DNA from: JBCCDY01 sp039030555
GTDB lineage: Bacteria; Bacteroidota; Bacteroidia; Cytophagales; Cyclobacteriaceae
Direction of reading: 5' to 3'
DNA: 54,666 nucleotides
NCBI GenBank assembly: GCA_039030555.1
Contig: JBCCDY010000026.1
Location: 1-54,666 of the forward strand
Shown here one piece after another: positions 43,411 to 52,675 of the stretch. How positions within the stretch are numbered: position 1 is the stretch's first letter; every line of letters begins with the position of its first letter. Position numbers and translations under genes: made by a program. The notes below the pieces were generated by a model. It was not told the origin of the DNA, did no database searches, and saw only the letters and a program-made list of their open reading frames with translations.

Positions 43411-44241
43411 TTAACCTTCGCGATCTAGTGGAAAAAAGTTGGGCTCGTCTGGATTGTAGTTCTGCTGAATGAACTTTTCAGGATTAAAACCTGAAAAGTG
43501 TTTAAACTCCTTAATAAAATGGGACTGGTCTGAAAAGCCACACTGATAGGCTATCTGGGCCCACGAAACCGACTGCTCGGTTTTCATTTGCTGAAAAATC
43601 TCATTAAACCTTAGAATCCTTTGATAATATTTCGGAGTCAGGCCAGCATACTTTTTAAACTGGTCAATCAGGTGCTTTTGAGTATTTGGATAACTTTGTG
43701 TTATCTCATCATGCTTTCCAACGGGTTCCTTTCGCAAAGCTTCGATGACTTTTACAAGTTCTTCGGAAGGTTGCTTACTATCCTGAAACCTGCTGTCCAG
43801 CCATTTTTCAGCCAGAGAGAATTTATCAGCTTTACCCGTGGTTTCTTTCAGTTCTTTGTGCAATTCCAGAATTTCGCTTCCCAGAATTTCTTCCGCCGCA
43901 ATAACCTTATCGTTAATCTCCTGAATGGGAAAGTGAAAATAAGGGTAAGCACCGTGTCCCTTAAACTGTACGACAAACATCTCGGAGTCACGATGAGCAG
44001 ATATTGATATGTACTTTTTGTGCATACCCGAAACCCAGACTCTGGTAAAGCTTGCGTTTGGCTTTAAAGTCTCATTGTCAAATGTATTCCTTTCCATACC
44101 GTCCAGCTCGAAGATGAGAAACAGATGACCGGTTGGAACAACCCTTTCTACGGAATGATCTGGTATAAAATGCTCATAGTGAAATATGGCTTCTATATAT
44201 TTAGAGTGTCGTTCTGGAACAGGATGGGTGTTGAATATCAT
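43411..44241 (-). CDS. AraC-family transcriptional regulator
   Basis: A 276-residue regulator with an N-terminal ligand-type domain (about 1-150; DUF6597-like, HPVPERHSKYIEAIFHYEHF) and a C-terminal AraC HTH pair (about 170-265). The second helix-turn-helix ends SWAQIAYQCGFSDQSHFIKE and FKHFSGFNPEKF. It is divergent from the ars operon 90 nt away and precedes the DUF1761 gene by 55 nt on the same strand. It may control the DUF1761/DUF4287 genes; this is inferred from position. Confidence 0.9.
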   Translation of the reverse strand: MIFNTHPVPERHSKYIEAIFHYEHFIPDHSVERVVPTGHLFLIFELDGMERNTFDNETLKPNASFTRVWVSGMHKKYISISAHRDSEMFVVQFKGHGAYPYFHFPIQEINDKVIAAEEILGSEILELHKELKETTGKADKFSLAEKWLDSRFQDSKQPSEELVKVIEALRKEPVGKHDEITQSYPNTQKHLIDQFKKYAGLTPKYYQRILRFNEIFQQMKTEQSVSWAQIAYQCGFSDQSHFIKEFKHFSGFNPEKFIQQNYNPDEPNFFPLDREG

Positions 44242-44309
44242 GCTTACTTAAAGAAAATCAGACTAAAAATATAGTAATTCTTAAAACATATTAAATTTAT
44301 AATCGTAAT

Positions 44310-44325
44310 ATTGCAATAAAGCAAT
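44310..44325. promoter_or_regulatory. ArsR operator/promoter candidate
   Basis: ATTGC and GCAAT (44310-44314, 44321-44325) are inverted repeats separated by AATAAA, seven bases ahead of the arsR start codon. They overlap a TAATATTG -7-like box at 44306-44313. An ArsR repressor bound here would block transcription. Confidence 0.5.
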
Positions 44326-44331
44326 TTACCA

Positions 44332-44664
44332 ATGGGTGTAACAAAGACTGATCTTTTTTCGCTTGAGCAGAATGAACTTTCCAGAGTGGCTAAAGCTTTT
44401 GCGCATCCGGCGAGGATTGCAATCATTCAGCACCTTTTGAAAATAAACGCCTGTATTAATGGTGATCTGGTTCAGGAAGTTGGCCTTTCCCAGGCAACTA
44501 TAAGTCAGCATCTTAAGGAGCTCAAGGAAGCAGGTTTAATACAAGGGAATATTGAAGGGTCAAGTATGAGTTATTGTATCAATCCTCAGCGATGGCTTCA
44601 GGTAAAAGAAATGCTTGCTTCACTTTTTGATCAGTATAAAAACCCTAATGATTCCTGTTGTTAA
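44332..44664 (+). CDS. ArsR/SmtB-family repressor
   Basis: A 110-residue winged-helix regulator. RVAKAFAHPARIAIIQHLLK and VQEVGLSQATISQHLKELKE (recognition helix) are classical. Metalloid-binding cysteines could be Cys46 (INACINGD) and the C-terminal NDSCC pair, an arrangement different from the E. coli-type CVCDLC site. It is the first gene of a four-gene arsenic operon. Confidence 0.93.
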   Translation: MGVTKTDLFSLEQNELSRVAKAFAHPARIAIIQHLLKINACINGDLVQEVGLSQATISQHLKELKEAGLIQGNIEGSSMSYCINPQRWLQVKEMLASLFDQYKNPNDSCC

Positions 44665-44679
44665 ATTCAATTTATAATT

Positions 44680-45153
44680 ATGAGACTATCAGAAATAAAA
44701 ACCGCCCTTTCAGCAACCGGTTCAGTAAACTTTCAATTACCTGATGGATCAGCTGTTCCCAGTCATTTTCATGTGACCGAGATCGGAATCGTTAACAAAC
44801 GGTTTATTGATTGCGGAGGAACGCTTCGAGATGAAAAAGTGATCAACTTTCAGTTGTGGGAAGCTAATGATTACGACCATAGAATTACGCCTGACAAAAT
44901 GAACCAGATTATAAAAGTTGCAGAAACTAAACTGGGGCTTGATGACCTTGATGTTGAGGTTGAATACCAGTCGGATACGATTGGAACCTATTCTTTGGAC
45001 TTTACTAATGGAAACTTTCAATTGCTCTCAAAAAGAACGAATTGCCTGGCAAAAGATAAGTGTGGAGTCCCTTCTGAAAAGCCAAGAGTCAGGCTTTCAA
45101 ACATTAGGCCTAAAGCAGAGAATACTTGCGTTCCGGGAACCGGATGCTGTTAA
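44680..45153 (+). CDS. DUF6428-family protein in the ars operon
   Basis: A 157-residue protein resembling DUF6428, a family often next to arsR in Bacteroidota. It begins LPDGSAVPSHFHVTEIGIVN with a conserved FHVTEIG core and ends with a Cys-rich tail (RTNCLAKDKCGVPSEK ... CVPGTGCC). Five cysteines lie in the last 40 residues. It lies 15 nt after arsR and 84 nt before arsC. A metalloid-binding or chaperone role is inferred from the cysteines and context. Confidence 0.8.
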   Translation: MRLSEIKTALSATGSVNFQLPDGSAVPSHFHVTEIGIVNKRFIDCGGTLRDEKVINFQLWEANDYDHRITPDKMNQIIKVAETKLGLDDLDVEVEYQSDTIGTYSLDFTNGNFQLLSKRTNCLAKDKCGVPSEKPRVRLSNIRPKAENTCVPGTGCC

Positions 45154-45237
45154 ATGATTAACAGAAACTTGATATTCTTCGCAGTCGTGAAGTGATATAA
45201 TTTATTCAACTTCAAAACCAGATTATAAACTACTGAT

Positions 45238-45651
45238 ATGAAAAACGTACTTGTTTTATGTACTGGTAACTCTTGCAGGAGCCAGATGGTACACGGATAT
45301 CTTCAAAAATATACAGGTGATAAAGCCAAAATCTACAGCGCTGGAGTAGAGGTGCATGGAGTGAACCCAATCGCAGTAGGAGTGATGAACGAAGATGGTG
45401 TTGATATATCAAAGCATACATCCAATAATGTAGATGAATATGCTGAAGTCAATTTTGACGTTGTACTAACTGTATGCGATAACGCAAAGGAAAGGTGCCC
45501 GGTTTTCCCTACAACTGCTGAGAAAATTCATCACAATTTTACCGATCCTGCTGCTGCTTCAGGCACGGTGAAAGAAATATTGAAAGAATTTCGTGAGGTA
45601 AGGGAACAGATTAAAGAATTTTCTTCCGATTTTGCTGAAAAGCATCTATGA
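45238..45651 (+). CDS. arsC: Arsenate reductase, low-molecular-weight phosphatase type
   Basis: A 137-residue LMW-PTPase-fold arsenate reductase. It has the P-loop LVLCTGNSCRSQM (CX5R catalytic Cys-Arg) at the N-terminus and VLTVCDNAKERCPVFP with resolving cysteines of the thioredoxin-coupled family. It reduces arsenate to arsenite in the cytoplasm. Its stop overlaps the aquaporin start by four bases, so the arsenite produced meets the channel product directly. Confidence 0.93.
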   Translation: MKNVLVLCTGNSCRSQMVHGYLQKYTGDKAKIYSAGVEVHGVNPIAVGVMNEDGVDISKHTSNNVDEYAEVNFDVVLTVCDNAKERCPVFPTTAEKIHHNFTDPAAASGTVKEILKEFREVREQIKEFSSDFAEKHL

Positions 45652-46301
45652 GGAAACTGCTTTCTGAATTTATCGGTACTTATTTTCTGGTGTTTTGTGG
45701 AGCGGGTTCTGTTGTAATCAATGAGATTAGTGGTGGGGCCGTAACACATTTAGGTATTGCCATTACATTTGGACTTATTGTAACCGCAATGGTTTACAGT
45801 TTTGGAAATATCTCCGGAGCTCACATCAATCCGGCAGTTACCATTTCTTTTGCGATTATTAATCCTGAAATAAGAAAAGAAGTACCTGGTTATATACTCA
45901 GCCAATGTGCTGGTGCCACAGCAGCAAGTGGGACTTTGTACGTGATGTTTCCAAATTTGAGTCGTTATGGTGATACGGTGCCCTTTGGTAGCATTGAGCA
46001 AAGCTTCATTTTGGAGATTATTCTTACATTTTTATTGATGCTCGTAATTTTATTGGTGGTTCACCAAGGCAAGGAGGTTGGCGCTTTAGCAGGGATCATT
46101 ATTGGATTTACAGTTCTTTTGGAGGCTTTATTTGCAGGTCCAATTTCTGGTGCCTCCATGAACCCGGCCCGATCTTTAGGGCCGGCGATCTTTTCAGGAA
46201 GTATAGGAGTGTTATGGGTCTATATTTTTGCTCCAGTAATAGGGGCTGTACTGGCAACCATTTGCTGGAAATATCTATCCGTCGAAACAGATCAGGAGTA
46301 G
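45648..46301 (+). CDS. Aquaporin-family channel (AqpS-like)
   Basis: A 217-residue MIP-family channel with six transmembrane helices and the two pore motifs: SGAHINPAVTISFA (first NPA, about residue 64) and SGASMNPARSLGPA (second NPA, about 169). It is the final gene of the ars operon, overlapping arsC by four bases. In Sinorhizobium meliloti an aquaglyceroporin (AqpS) in an ars operon lets arsenite leak out down its gradient. The same role is inferred here because no ArsB, Acr3 or ArsA is present. Confidence 0.9.
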   Translation: MRKLLSEFIGTYFLVFCGAGSVVINEISGGAVTHLGIAITFGLIVTAMVYSFGNISGAHINPAVTISFAIINPEIRKEVPGYILSQCAGATAASGTLYVMFPNLSRYGDTVPFGSIEQSFILEIILTFLLMLVILLVVHQGKEVGALAGIIIGFTVLLEALFAGPISGASMNPARSLGPAIFSGSIGVLWVYIFAPVIGAVLATICWKYLSVETDQE

Positions 46302-46502
46302 AATTTCAGGCTTATAAAAGATTAAGAAATAGCTAGCCGAGAGAGCTTTCTTGCTCAAATATGATAGCATAGAAATACGGATATTCTTAAAAAAGTTCAA
46401 TTTACATACATTCAGTAGTCGGTTATTAATATTAATTTTTTTAATATTATTTACTTTTTGGAAAAGTAGGTATCTCTAAAACACTATTTTTTTAATCCTG
46501 CT

Positions 46503-49337
46503 ATGGACTTTGAACGGAATATTTGGAAATATGGATTATGCCTCATTTTGTACCTGATAAAGGTTTCTAGTGATTATCTGTATGCCCAATCCGATTTCAA
46601 AGAAAGCCTTTCCATTTATCATCAATCTGAACTGAATAATAACAGAACTGAAAGTACTTTTAAGCTTATTGATATTAAAGATCTGCCACAATGGGAAAGT
46701 ACTCAAATTATAAGAAGAGTTGGAGCCGATAGAGCTATTGTCAAAGTTGGAAGAAATCAGCCGGACAGAGTGGAGAGCAACATTAATGAGGTATCAGTCA
46801 ACGGCTTTGAATGGAAGTGCTCTTCAAAGCTTCTTCAAAGCCTGAATAACCGCAAAGGAGGTCAGTTATCCATACAACTGAAGATATTGGATAAAAATCA
46901 TTTTCAGAGACTTTGTGAAGAGTTTGATCACGATATCAGTCATTCCGTTGTTCAGGGAGATTATGCAAAGCTGATTCTGAAAAAGAGCATCATTGAAAAA
47001 ATAATAGACTCCGAGAGCGTGTCTTTCGCTGACCTTTCGGAGAAAAAGCCATTTGTGGAGACTAGAATTAACTATCTGGATCTGTCGGTTAATAAAATTA
47101 ATCTTGTCCAGCATCAATTTCCTGAACTGAATGGTGAGGGAATGCTGGTTTCAGTTAAAGAGCAGCAGTTCGACTTTAACGATATTGATCTCAGAAACAG
47201 AAATGTCATCAGTGGATTCGAAAATGAAGAGATAGCTGACCATTCCACTCAAATGGCCACCATCATTGGAGGCGCAGGAAATTCATCTGAATTAGGAAAG
47301 GGAGTAGTGCCGAAAGTAAATTTCAGTTCTACTTCATTTGAAAACCTGTTTCCTGATGAAGAGTCTTATTACGGTCAGAATAATATCCTCGTTCAAAATC
47401 ACTCTTACGGTATTGAATCGGAACAAATGTATTCACTGGAGGCTGAGGCATACGATCGGTTTGCAAACCATAATCCGACGGTGCTCCATATATTTTCTTC
47501 CGGTAATCAGGGGCAGGAAATTGGTGAAGGAGGCATATACAATGGGATACCATCATTCGCTACGCTTACCGGTGGTTTCAAAATGGCTAAAAATGTTCTG
47601 GTTGTAGGAGCGCTGGATCGATTTGAAGATGTTCCTCAGATCAGTTCAAGAGGTCCGGCTTACGATGGAAGGGTTAAGCCTGAACTAGTAGCTTATGCAG
47701 GAGCAGGCTCCTCCGATGCAGCTGCAATAACTACAGGTGTGGCTACTATGTTGCAGCAAGCGTATTTCAAAAAGCATTCAGAATATCCATCTTCTGCATT
47801 AATAAAATCCTTGCTGATTACCGGAGCGGACGATGTAATGAATGAGGGGGTTGATTTCGAGTCTGGTTTTGGTGCTGTAAACGCTACTTCCAGCCTTAAC
47901 GTTCTGCAACAAGGACAATATATAGAAGCGAATCTGGATGATGCCGGTAGTTTTGAATTTGAGCTGGAGATTCCTGAAAATACTACTGAGTTCAGAATGT
48001 CATTAACATGGATTGATCCACCGGCACTGGTCAATGATGCATTCGCCTTGATGTACGATCTTGATGCGAGGCTCATAGAATTGAGTACAGGCAAAGAGAT
48101 AGAGCCGTGGATTCTCAGTCCATTTCCGTCTGTTGACTCACTAAAAAAAACAGCGGTTCGAGGTGATGACGTTCTGAATAATATCGAGCTTATTACACTT
48201 AGTAGTCCTGCCCCTGGAAACTATAAAATTCAGGTGACAGCCAAATCTGAGGCTGCTTTCGGCCATGCTTTCAGTATAAGTTATGACTTTGAAGAGGCCG
48301 AGTCTTTTCGGTTTACGTTTCCAACCTCATCGGATGTCATCAAAACCCGTGAGTCTTATTTTCCCCGCTGGGAAAGCACACTTAATTCCAGCTTAGGAGT
48401 TCTCGAAATGAGTATAAATAGGAATGAATGGCAAACCATCGAGGAAGTTGATTTGAATAGTCACGTTTACCAGTGGCAGGCATTGGATTCGGTAGTAACA
48501 GCCCAATTTCGAATGGAGGTGTCTGGCAAATCGTTTGAAAGCGACGAGTTTAGAATCATCCGTGAGGCAAGAATTCAATCTGGTTTCAATTGTGATGAAG
48601 AAGTACTTTTGTTCTGGAATAGGCAGGATAGTGCAGTTTCCTATAAATTGTTTTCACTGGGTGACCGATTCATGGAGCTGGTTACAGAATCCAGTGATAC
48701 TTCAGTCATTATAAACAAGTCTAATTTTGATAACAGTCTGTTCGCGGTTCAGCCTGTTTTCGAGAACGGTTCTGGTGCCCGTGGAAGTGCTTATAATTAT
48801 GAGCTACTCGGTTCCAATTGCTACTTCATTGATTTCTTTGGTTTTATTGAGGAAGATACAAGCGTTCGTTTGCAGCTAAATCTTGGTACAACTTTCAATA
48901 TCCGGAAGGTCTCATTTACAAGAAATTCAGGAGACGGACTTACCGTTCTGCTAGAATTCCCTGATCCGGATAGTCTTGAATTGATCTTCAATGATGAGGT
49001 ATTCCCTGATGGTACCAGCATCTATTCTTCAATTATTGAACTGGAAGATGGCAGTATTATAGAAACGAATTCGGTAGAAGTCTTCAGGCCATCAGCAGAA
49101 TTTATAACCATCTATCCCAACCCGGCCCCGTCGGGTTTTCCAGTCAATGTGGTGACCCGTGGGGAAAGTCTGACCATTCAAATTCTAAACCAGAACGGAG
49201 AAGTGATTACTTCTGGTGATTTAGAAACTATCGATGATCAGATAGAACTTCCAATACTATCCCAGGGAGTTTATTTCTATCGCACCCTGTCATCAGAAAC
49301 AGGTCAGGTTCACGAAGGCAGACTCTTTGTCTACTAA
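46503..49337 (+). CDS. S8 subtilase-like secreted protein with T9SS sorting domain
   Basis: A 944-residue protein with a hydrophobic N-terminal signal region, a propeptide-like part, a subtilisin fold at about 190-460, and a C-terminal type IX secretion sorting domain (FITIYPNPAPSGFPVNVVTR ... GVYFYRTLSSETGQVHEGRL). Catalytic positions by alignment: the Asp position is Glu220 (LVSVKEQQFD), His is His247 (DHSTQMATIIGG), oxyanion Asn335 (SSGNQG) and Ser404 (GSSDAAAITTG). The Asp-to-Glu change and the non-standard HSTQ motif make activity uncertain. A fibronectin/Ig-like module lies between about 470 and 850. Confidence 0.9.
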   Translation: MDFERNIWKYGLCLILYLIKVSSDYLYAQSDFKESLSIYHQSELNNNRTESTFKLIDIKDLPQWESTQIIRRVGADRAIVKVGRNQPDRVESNINEVSVNGFEWKCSSKLLQSLNNRKGGQLSIQLKILDKNHFQRLCEEFDHDISHSVVQGDYAKLILKKSIIEKIIDSESVSFADLSEKKPFVETRINYLDLSVNKINLVQHQFPELNGEGMLVSVKEQQFDFNDIDLRNRNVISGFENEEIADHSTQMATIIGGAGNSSELGKGVVPKVNFSSTSFENLFPDEESYYGQNNILVQNHSYGIESEQMYSLEAEAYDRFANHNPTVLHIFSSGNQGQEIGEGGIYNGIPSFATLTGGFKMAKNVLVVGALDRFEDVPQISSRGPAYDGRVKPELVAYAGAGSSDAAAITTGVATMLQQAYFKKHSEYPSSALIKSLLITGADDVMNEGVDFESGFGAVNATSSLNVLQQGQYIEANLDDAGSFEFELEIPENTTEFRMSLTWIDPPALVNDAFALMYDLDARLIELSTGKEIEPWILSPFPSVDSLKKTAVRGDDVLNNIELITLSSPAPGNYKIQVTAKSEAAFGHAFSISYDFEEAESFRFTFPTSSDVIKTRESYFPRWESTLNSSLGVLEMSINRNEWQTIEEVDLNSHVYQWQALDSVVTAQFRMEVSGKSFESDEFRIIREARIQSGFNCDEEVLLFWNRQDSAVSYKLFSLGDRFMELVTESSDTSVIINKSNFDNSLFAVQPVFENGSGARGSAYNYELLGSNCYFIDFFGFIEEDTSVRLQLNLGTTFNIRKVSFTRNSGDGLTVLLEFPDPDSLELIFNDEVFPDGTSIYSSIIELEDGSIIETNSVEVFRPSAEFITIYPNPAPSGFPVNVVTRGESLTIQILNQNGEVITSGDLETIDDQIELPILSQGVYFYRTLSSETGQVHEGRLFVY

Positions 49338-49633
49338 TTAACGGATTAAATAACGCCATAAAAAACACCAACCTTTTCTTCAAAGAGACTTTAAAAAGCA
49401 TTATTAATTACAGTTATACTGGAATAGTTCAATTTATGTATTGAGCTAAACATTTTGTGTTTATTCTATTTGTACAATTAAAAATTTAATTAAAATGGAA
49501 ATAAAAGAATATTAACTTGATTTTGTTTAATTAATCCGAAGAAACGTAAATAATTAATAAATTTTATTTCTATAAAAATTGCAATTGTTGAATGGCTTCC
49601 TAATATTTGATTTTAACCAAAACATAATTATCT

Positions 49634-50479
49634 ATGAACAACAAATTTTTTGGCAAAGCCCTCGTAGCGGGAGCTTTGTTATCGATTTCTTTTTCCTGTA
49701 GTCAGGATGATGTAGTATCATCAGCAGATATTAATCCGATTACCACTGAAGTCATCGACCAAATTAAATCTGTAGGATTTAACCCTTACGGGGTTTCAAT
49801 TTTTCAAAAGACCGAGACCCTAAGTCCGGAGGAAGATCAGGTTTATCTTAAGATTGAAGATGACATTTTAATCACTATGGATCAGTTGGCAGAAATGGCA
49901 GGTAGCGAGGTTCATCATGTTGGGGCTGTTCAGGAGCAGTACAGAACCAATAATCTGGTAAGTTCACCTAGAACAATAAGCGTAATAGGTTATACGGGTG
50001 GAAGTAATGCTCTTGATAATACGATGAGAACCGCACTGCAATGGTCTGTAAATAACTTCAACCGTTTAAACATTGGTTTGAATTTCACGCTTTCTTTTGC
50101 AACGAGTACTAATGCGGATATGGTTGTATACCGGGTAAGTGGTCCTGGAGGAGGTTCTGCTGGCTTCCCTAGCGGAGGTTTGCCAAACAAATTCATTCAG
50201 ATCCAGTCGGGTACCAGCAGCTTTGGAACCAATGTTACAGAGCATGTGATCACGCATGAAATGGGACATAGTGTGGGACTGCGTCATACGGATTATTTCA
50301 ACAGATCTTTGTCTTGTGGAACAGGTGGAAACGAAGGTGATGGCGGCGTAGGTGCCATTCTAATTCCAGGAACACCTTCTGGTTTCGACCCTAACTCAAT
50401 CATGCTCTCCTGCTTCGGAGATGATGAAGATGGTGAGTTTGGAAACTTTGATATTGTAGCTTTAGAATTCCTGTACTAA
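49634..50479 (+). CDS. M57-family (dual-action HEIGH) metalloprotease lipoprotein
   Basis: A 281-residue lipoprotein with signal and lipobox Cys (LSISFSCSQDD, Cys about residue 22). The zinc site is HVITHEMGHSVGLRHTD (HExxHxxGxxH followed by T-D, the M57 hallmark). MVVYRVSGPGGGSAGFP is a conserved upstream segment. The protein is in the dual-action HEIGH metallo-peptidase group, like myxobacterial protease B. It is preceded by an AT-rich 296-bp intergenic stretch and followed by a good terminator. It is monocistronic. Confidence 0.9.
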   Translation: MNNKFFGKALVAGALLSISFSCSQDDVVSSADINPITTEVIDQIKSVGFNPYGVSIFQKTETLSPEEDQVYLKIEDDILITMDQLAEMAGSEVHHVGAVQEQYRTNNLVSSPRTISVIGYTGGSNALDNTMRTALQWSVNNFNRLNIGLNFTLSFATSTNADMVVYRVSGPGGGSAGFPSGGLPNKFIQIQSGTSSFGTNVTEHVITHEMGHSVGLRHTDYFNRSLSCGTGGNEGDGGVGAILIPGTPSGFDPNSIMLSCFGDDEDGEFGNFDIVALEFLY

Positions 50480-50505
50480 AACCAACTTTGACGTAAGCTT
50501 AAAAG

Positions 50506-50530
50506 ACCTCGCTACAGGCGAGGTTTTTTT
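50506..50530 (+). terminator. Intrinsic terminator
   Basis: ACCTCGC (50506-50512), TACAG loop, GCGAGGT (50518-50524), then seven T. It is 27 nt after the metalloprotease stop. Confidence 0.8.
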
Positions 50531-50559
50531 GTTGTAATACTACCAGATCTTTTTAAAAA

Positions 50560-51652
50560 CTAGACCTCTACTTCTAATTTTGAATGATTTAGCAATTTAA
50601 TCAGCTGAACGGATTTAAAGACATTCCACTGCATTGCAGCTACTATGCCGTGCAGGGCCAACAATGTTCGATTCATTTTTAACTCATTTTCAGCCATTTT
50701 GATGATTAGCTTTCTAGCACCTTCATATCCTTGATCTTCATAACTTCCAAGTACTTTCACGGCATTTTCCTCTGCTGTTATAACTCGCTTTTTTGGCTCA
50801 TACCCTCATTTGTTTAATCATAGCCTCAGCCAATCCTCAGGTTGACCATGGATTTTATCCGGTTATGATGTTTCCATCCTGAATTACATTTTCGAGATAC
50901 ATGCTTCCTTCTACGAATTCTGCCCCACCTTGAATTAATTTATCTTCTAAAAGAAAAGGGGAAATATTTTCAGCATCTGGAATCAAAAACAACTCTTCGT
51001 TATTAGTAAAACTGCAAACTGTTTTATCCTCCAAAATGGATTGGCTTCCTTCCAGGGTTACGTTCACCAAGGCAGCAGGTCCATGACAAACTGCTCCAAT
51101 CACTTTACCCGATTGATAGTAATCGCTTACAATGGATTTTATATGTGTGTTGTCAGGAAAGTCGTACATCGCGCCTTTACCACCTACAAAGTAAATAGCC
51201 TGGTAATCGGCGAGTTCAACTTCCGAAATCAATAACGTATTTTCTGTTTTTCGCTGCGCAATAGGATCAATAAGAAAGGCAAAATCATAAATACCCATAT
51301 CTTCATCGTCGATAATCCTGTTTGGCTTTCCACCCTTTGGGCTTGCCACGTCCACTTCAAAACCATTAGCTTCAAAGACATAATAAGCACGTGATAACTT
51401 TGTGAGTTCATAGCCTGTGGCTTTAGAACTGCTTCCCATCATATCTGTGCTGGTAACCACGGCTAAAATTTTCCCTCGTTTTGCGAACTGATTTTCTGAT
51501 AGGTAAGGTATGGATTGGGTGAGTGTTTTACTTAAATCAACATTAGCTTTCGGGATCAGGTTTATAAACCAGTATCCAAATGCAAAAAGTATTATGGCCA
51601 ATCCTAGGATAGTAAGCATTGACCATTTCAGTAGTTTTTTAAATGTAGACAT
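50560..51652 (-). pseudogene. DJ-1/PfpI-type amidotransferase-fold gene with two nonsense codons and a frameshift in its tail
   Basis: From ATG 51652 the intact frame gives about 265 residues: a membrane helix (about 10-32), then a DJ-1/PfpI domain (KRGKILAVVTSTDMM, VGGKGAMYDFP, VIGAVCHGPAALVNV with nucleophile Cys). It stops at TAA 50857-50855, where the family continues GQNP. Reading on gives NPWST, a TGA at 50839-50837, then GLAEAMIKQM. A one-base shift near 50804 leads into GYEPKKRVITAEENAVKVLG and the rest of a frame closing at 50560. Thus the C-terminal 100 or so residues are cut off by two nonsense codons and one frameshift. The 66-codon GTG frame at 50560-50760 is this tail, not a separate gene. 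Confidence 0.6.
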
Positions 51653-51791
51653 ATTGACTTTCGTATCCGAGCCACTTGACAAAAAATCACCTCCCGTGAA
51701 GGGGGCTGTTTAACACTTAAGGGATCGAAATGGCAGGTTTAAACAAATATTTCACCGAAAACGAAACCTTTTGTTATTCATGGAAGCATAT

Positions 51792-51800
51792 GTTGTGGGT
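51792..51800 (-). other. Possible start of an attC-like site after fic
   Basis: GTTGTGGGT (minus ACCCACAAC) lies six bases after the fic stop and is the exact complement of ACCCACAAC at 52676-52684, at the other end of the fic unit. The rest of this site was not resolved; a GTTAAAC core-like match occurs at about 51709-51715 on the minus strand but its dyad is weak. Confidence 0.45.
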
Positions 51801-51806
51801 TTGTTT

Positions 51807-52589
51807 CTAATCTTGAACATCAATTCCTTTAACTGTCATAAGAAGAAAATCAATACTTTTTGAATAATCAAGATCCTCGTATTCAAGACCAAGTTTCTTA
51901 ATATTTGAATAATACTCTTTCAAATTCTTATAGTAGTTCTTCTCCAATTGAACAGCAGTTGCCTTTTCTCCTATCTTTTCAATTAAAAACCACTTCTCTA
52001 TCAATCGAGCTGTCCGACCGTTTCCATCCTGGAATGGATGAATTTTAACAAAAACCAGATGCAGAAATGAGGCATAATAGAAAACCTCAAAAGGATTTAA
52101 ATCTGAGTCAAGAAGTATCTTTATGTCATCAAATAACTTATCTATTTCCTGCATAATTATCTCCGGACCTGCTGCAACATACTCTATTTGATCTTGACTG
52201 TTAAGTACAAACATAGGGTTAGGTCGAATTAATCCTTGCTGACTTTTAGGAAGAAGATTTGCGCTCAATATTCCATGAGCAGTTTGAACATTTTTAAGAG
52301 TCAAGTTGTGACCGTCTATATAGTCATAAGCGGAATATAAATCATCTGCTTTTTGTGTGTAATCCGGTTTGAGCTCTACTTTTAAAAACTTGTGTTTAAA
52401 ATAACTATCAAAATCGATGTCCTCACCTTCAATCTTTGATGAGTAAACTGATGAAATAGATTTATAAAACTCAAAGTAGTCTACAGGCATATCAACCTTT
52501 TTAAGTCGATCAATCTTATCCAGAGGAGACTCTTTTACAGCCTTTGCATAGCTATCAAGAAGTTCAGATGTTAGAATTTTAAAATCCAT
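51807..52589 (-). CDS. Fic family protein (class II, self-inhibited)
   Basis: A 260-residue AMP-transferase-fold protein. The Fic motif IHPFQDGNGRTARLIE carries the catalytic His and the GNGR phosphate-binding loop. An upstream inhibitory-helix motif of type S-x-x-x-E-G (SSKIEGEDI, near residue 50) identifies a class II protein whose N-terminal Glu blocks ATP-gamma binding. The target is unknown, often gyrase or tubulin-like proteins in other systems. It sits in a cassette-like unit bounded by complementary 9-bp ends (51792-51800 and 52676-52684). Confidence 0.9.
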   Translation of the reverse strand: MDFKILTSELLDSYAKAVKESPLDKIDRLKKVDMPVDYFEFYKSISSVYSSKIEGEDIDFDSYFKHKFLKVELKPDYTQKADDLYSAYDYIDGHNLTLKNVQTAHGILSANLLPKSQQGLIRPNPMFVLNSQDQIEYVAAGPEIIMQEIDKLFDDIKILLDSDLNPFEVFYYASFLHLVFVKIHPFQDGNGRTARLIEKWFLIEKIGEKATAVQLEKNYYKNLKEYYSNIKKLGLEYEDLDYSKSIDFLLMTVKGIDVQD

Positions 52590-52675
52590 TCAGTTATCAT
52601 TTATGCAAAGATATCCTTTTATGTATGACTTAGAATCCGGAATATTTGATTGAAAACGGGCAGGTTCCGCTAATT

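Noticed and set aside
49338..49633. Possible RNA gene in the AT-rich gap before the metalloprotease
   Set aside because: No hairpin, promoter pair or conserved RNA feature could be recognised.
50560..50760. A separate small gene with GTG start
   Set aside because: It reads in frame as the tail of the DJ-1-like gene after one shift, and no ATG or ribosome site supports a start.
51709..51800. Complete fourth attC-like site after fic
   Set aside because: The start matches well, but the far arm is weak and lacks the GG(T/A)CGTT core, so only the start was annotated.
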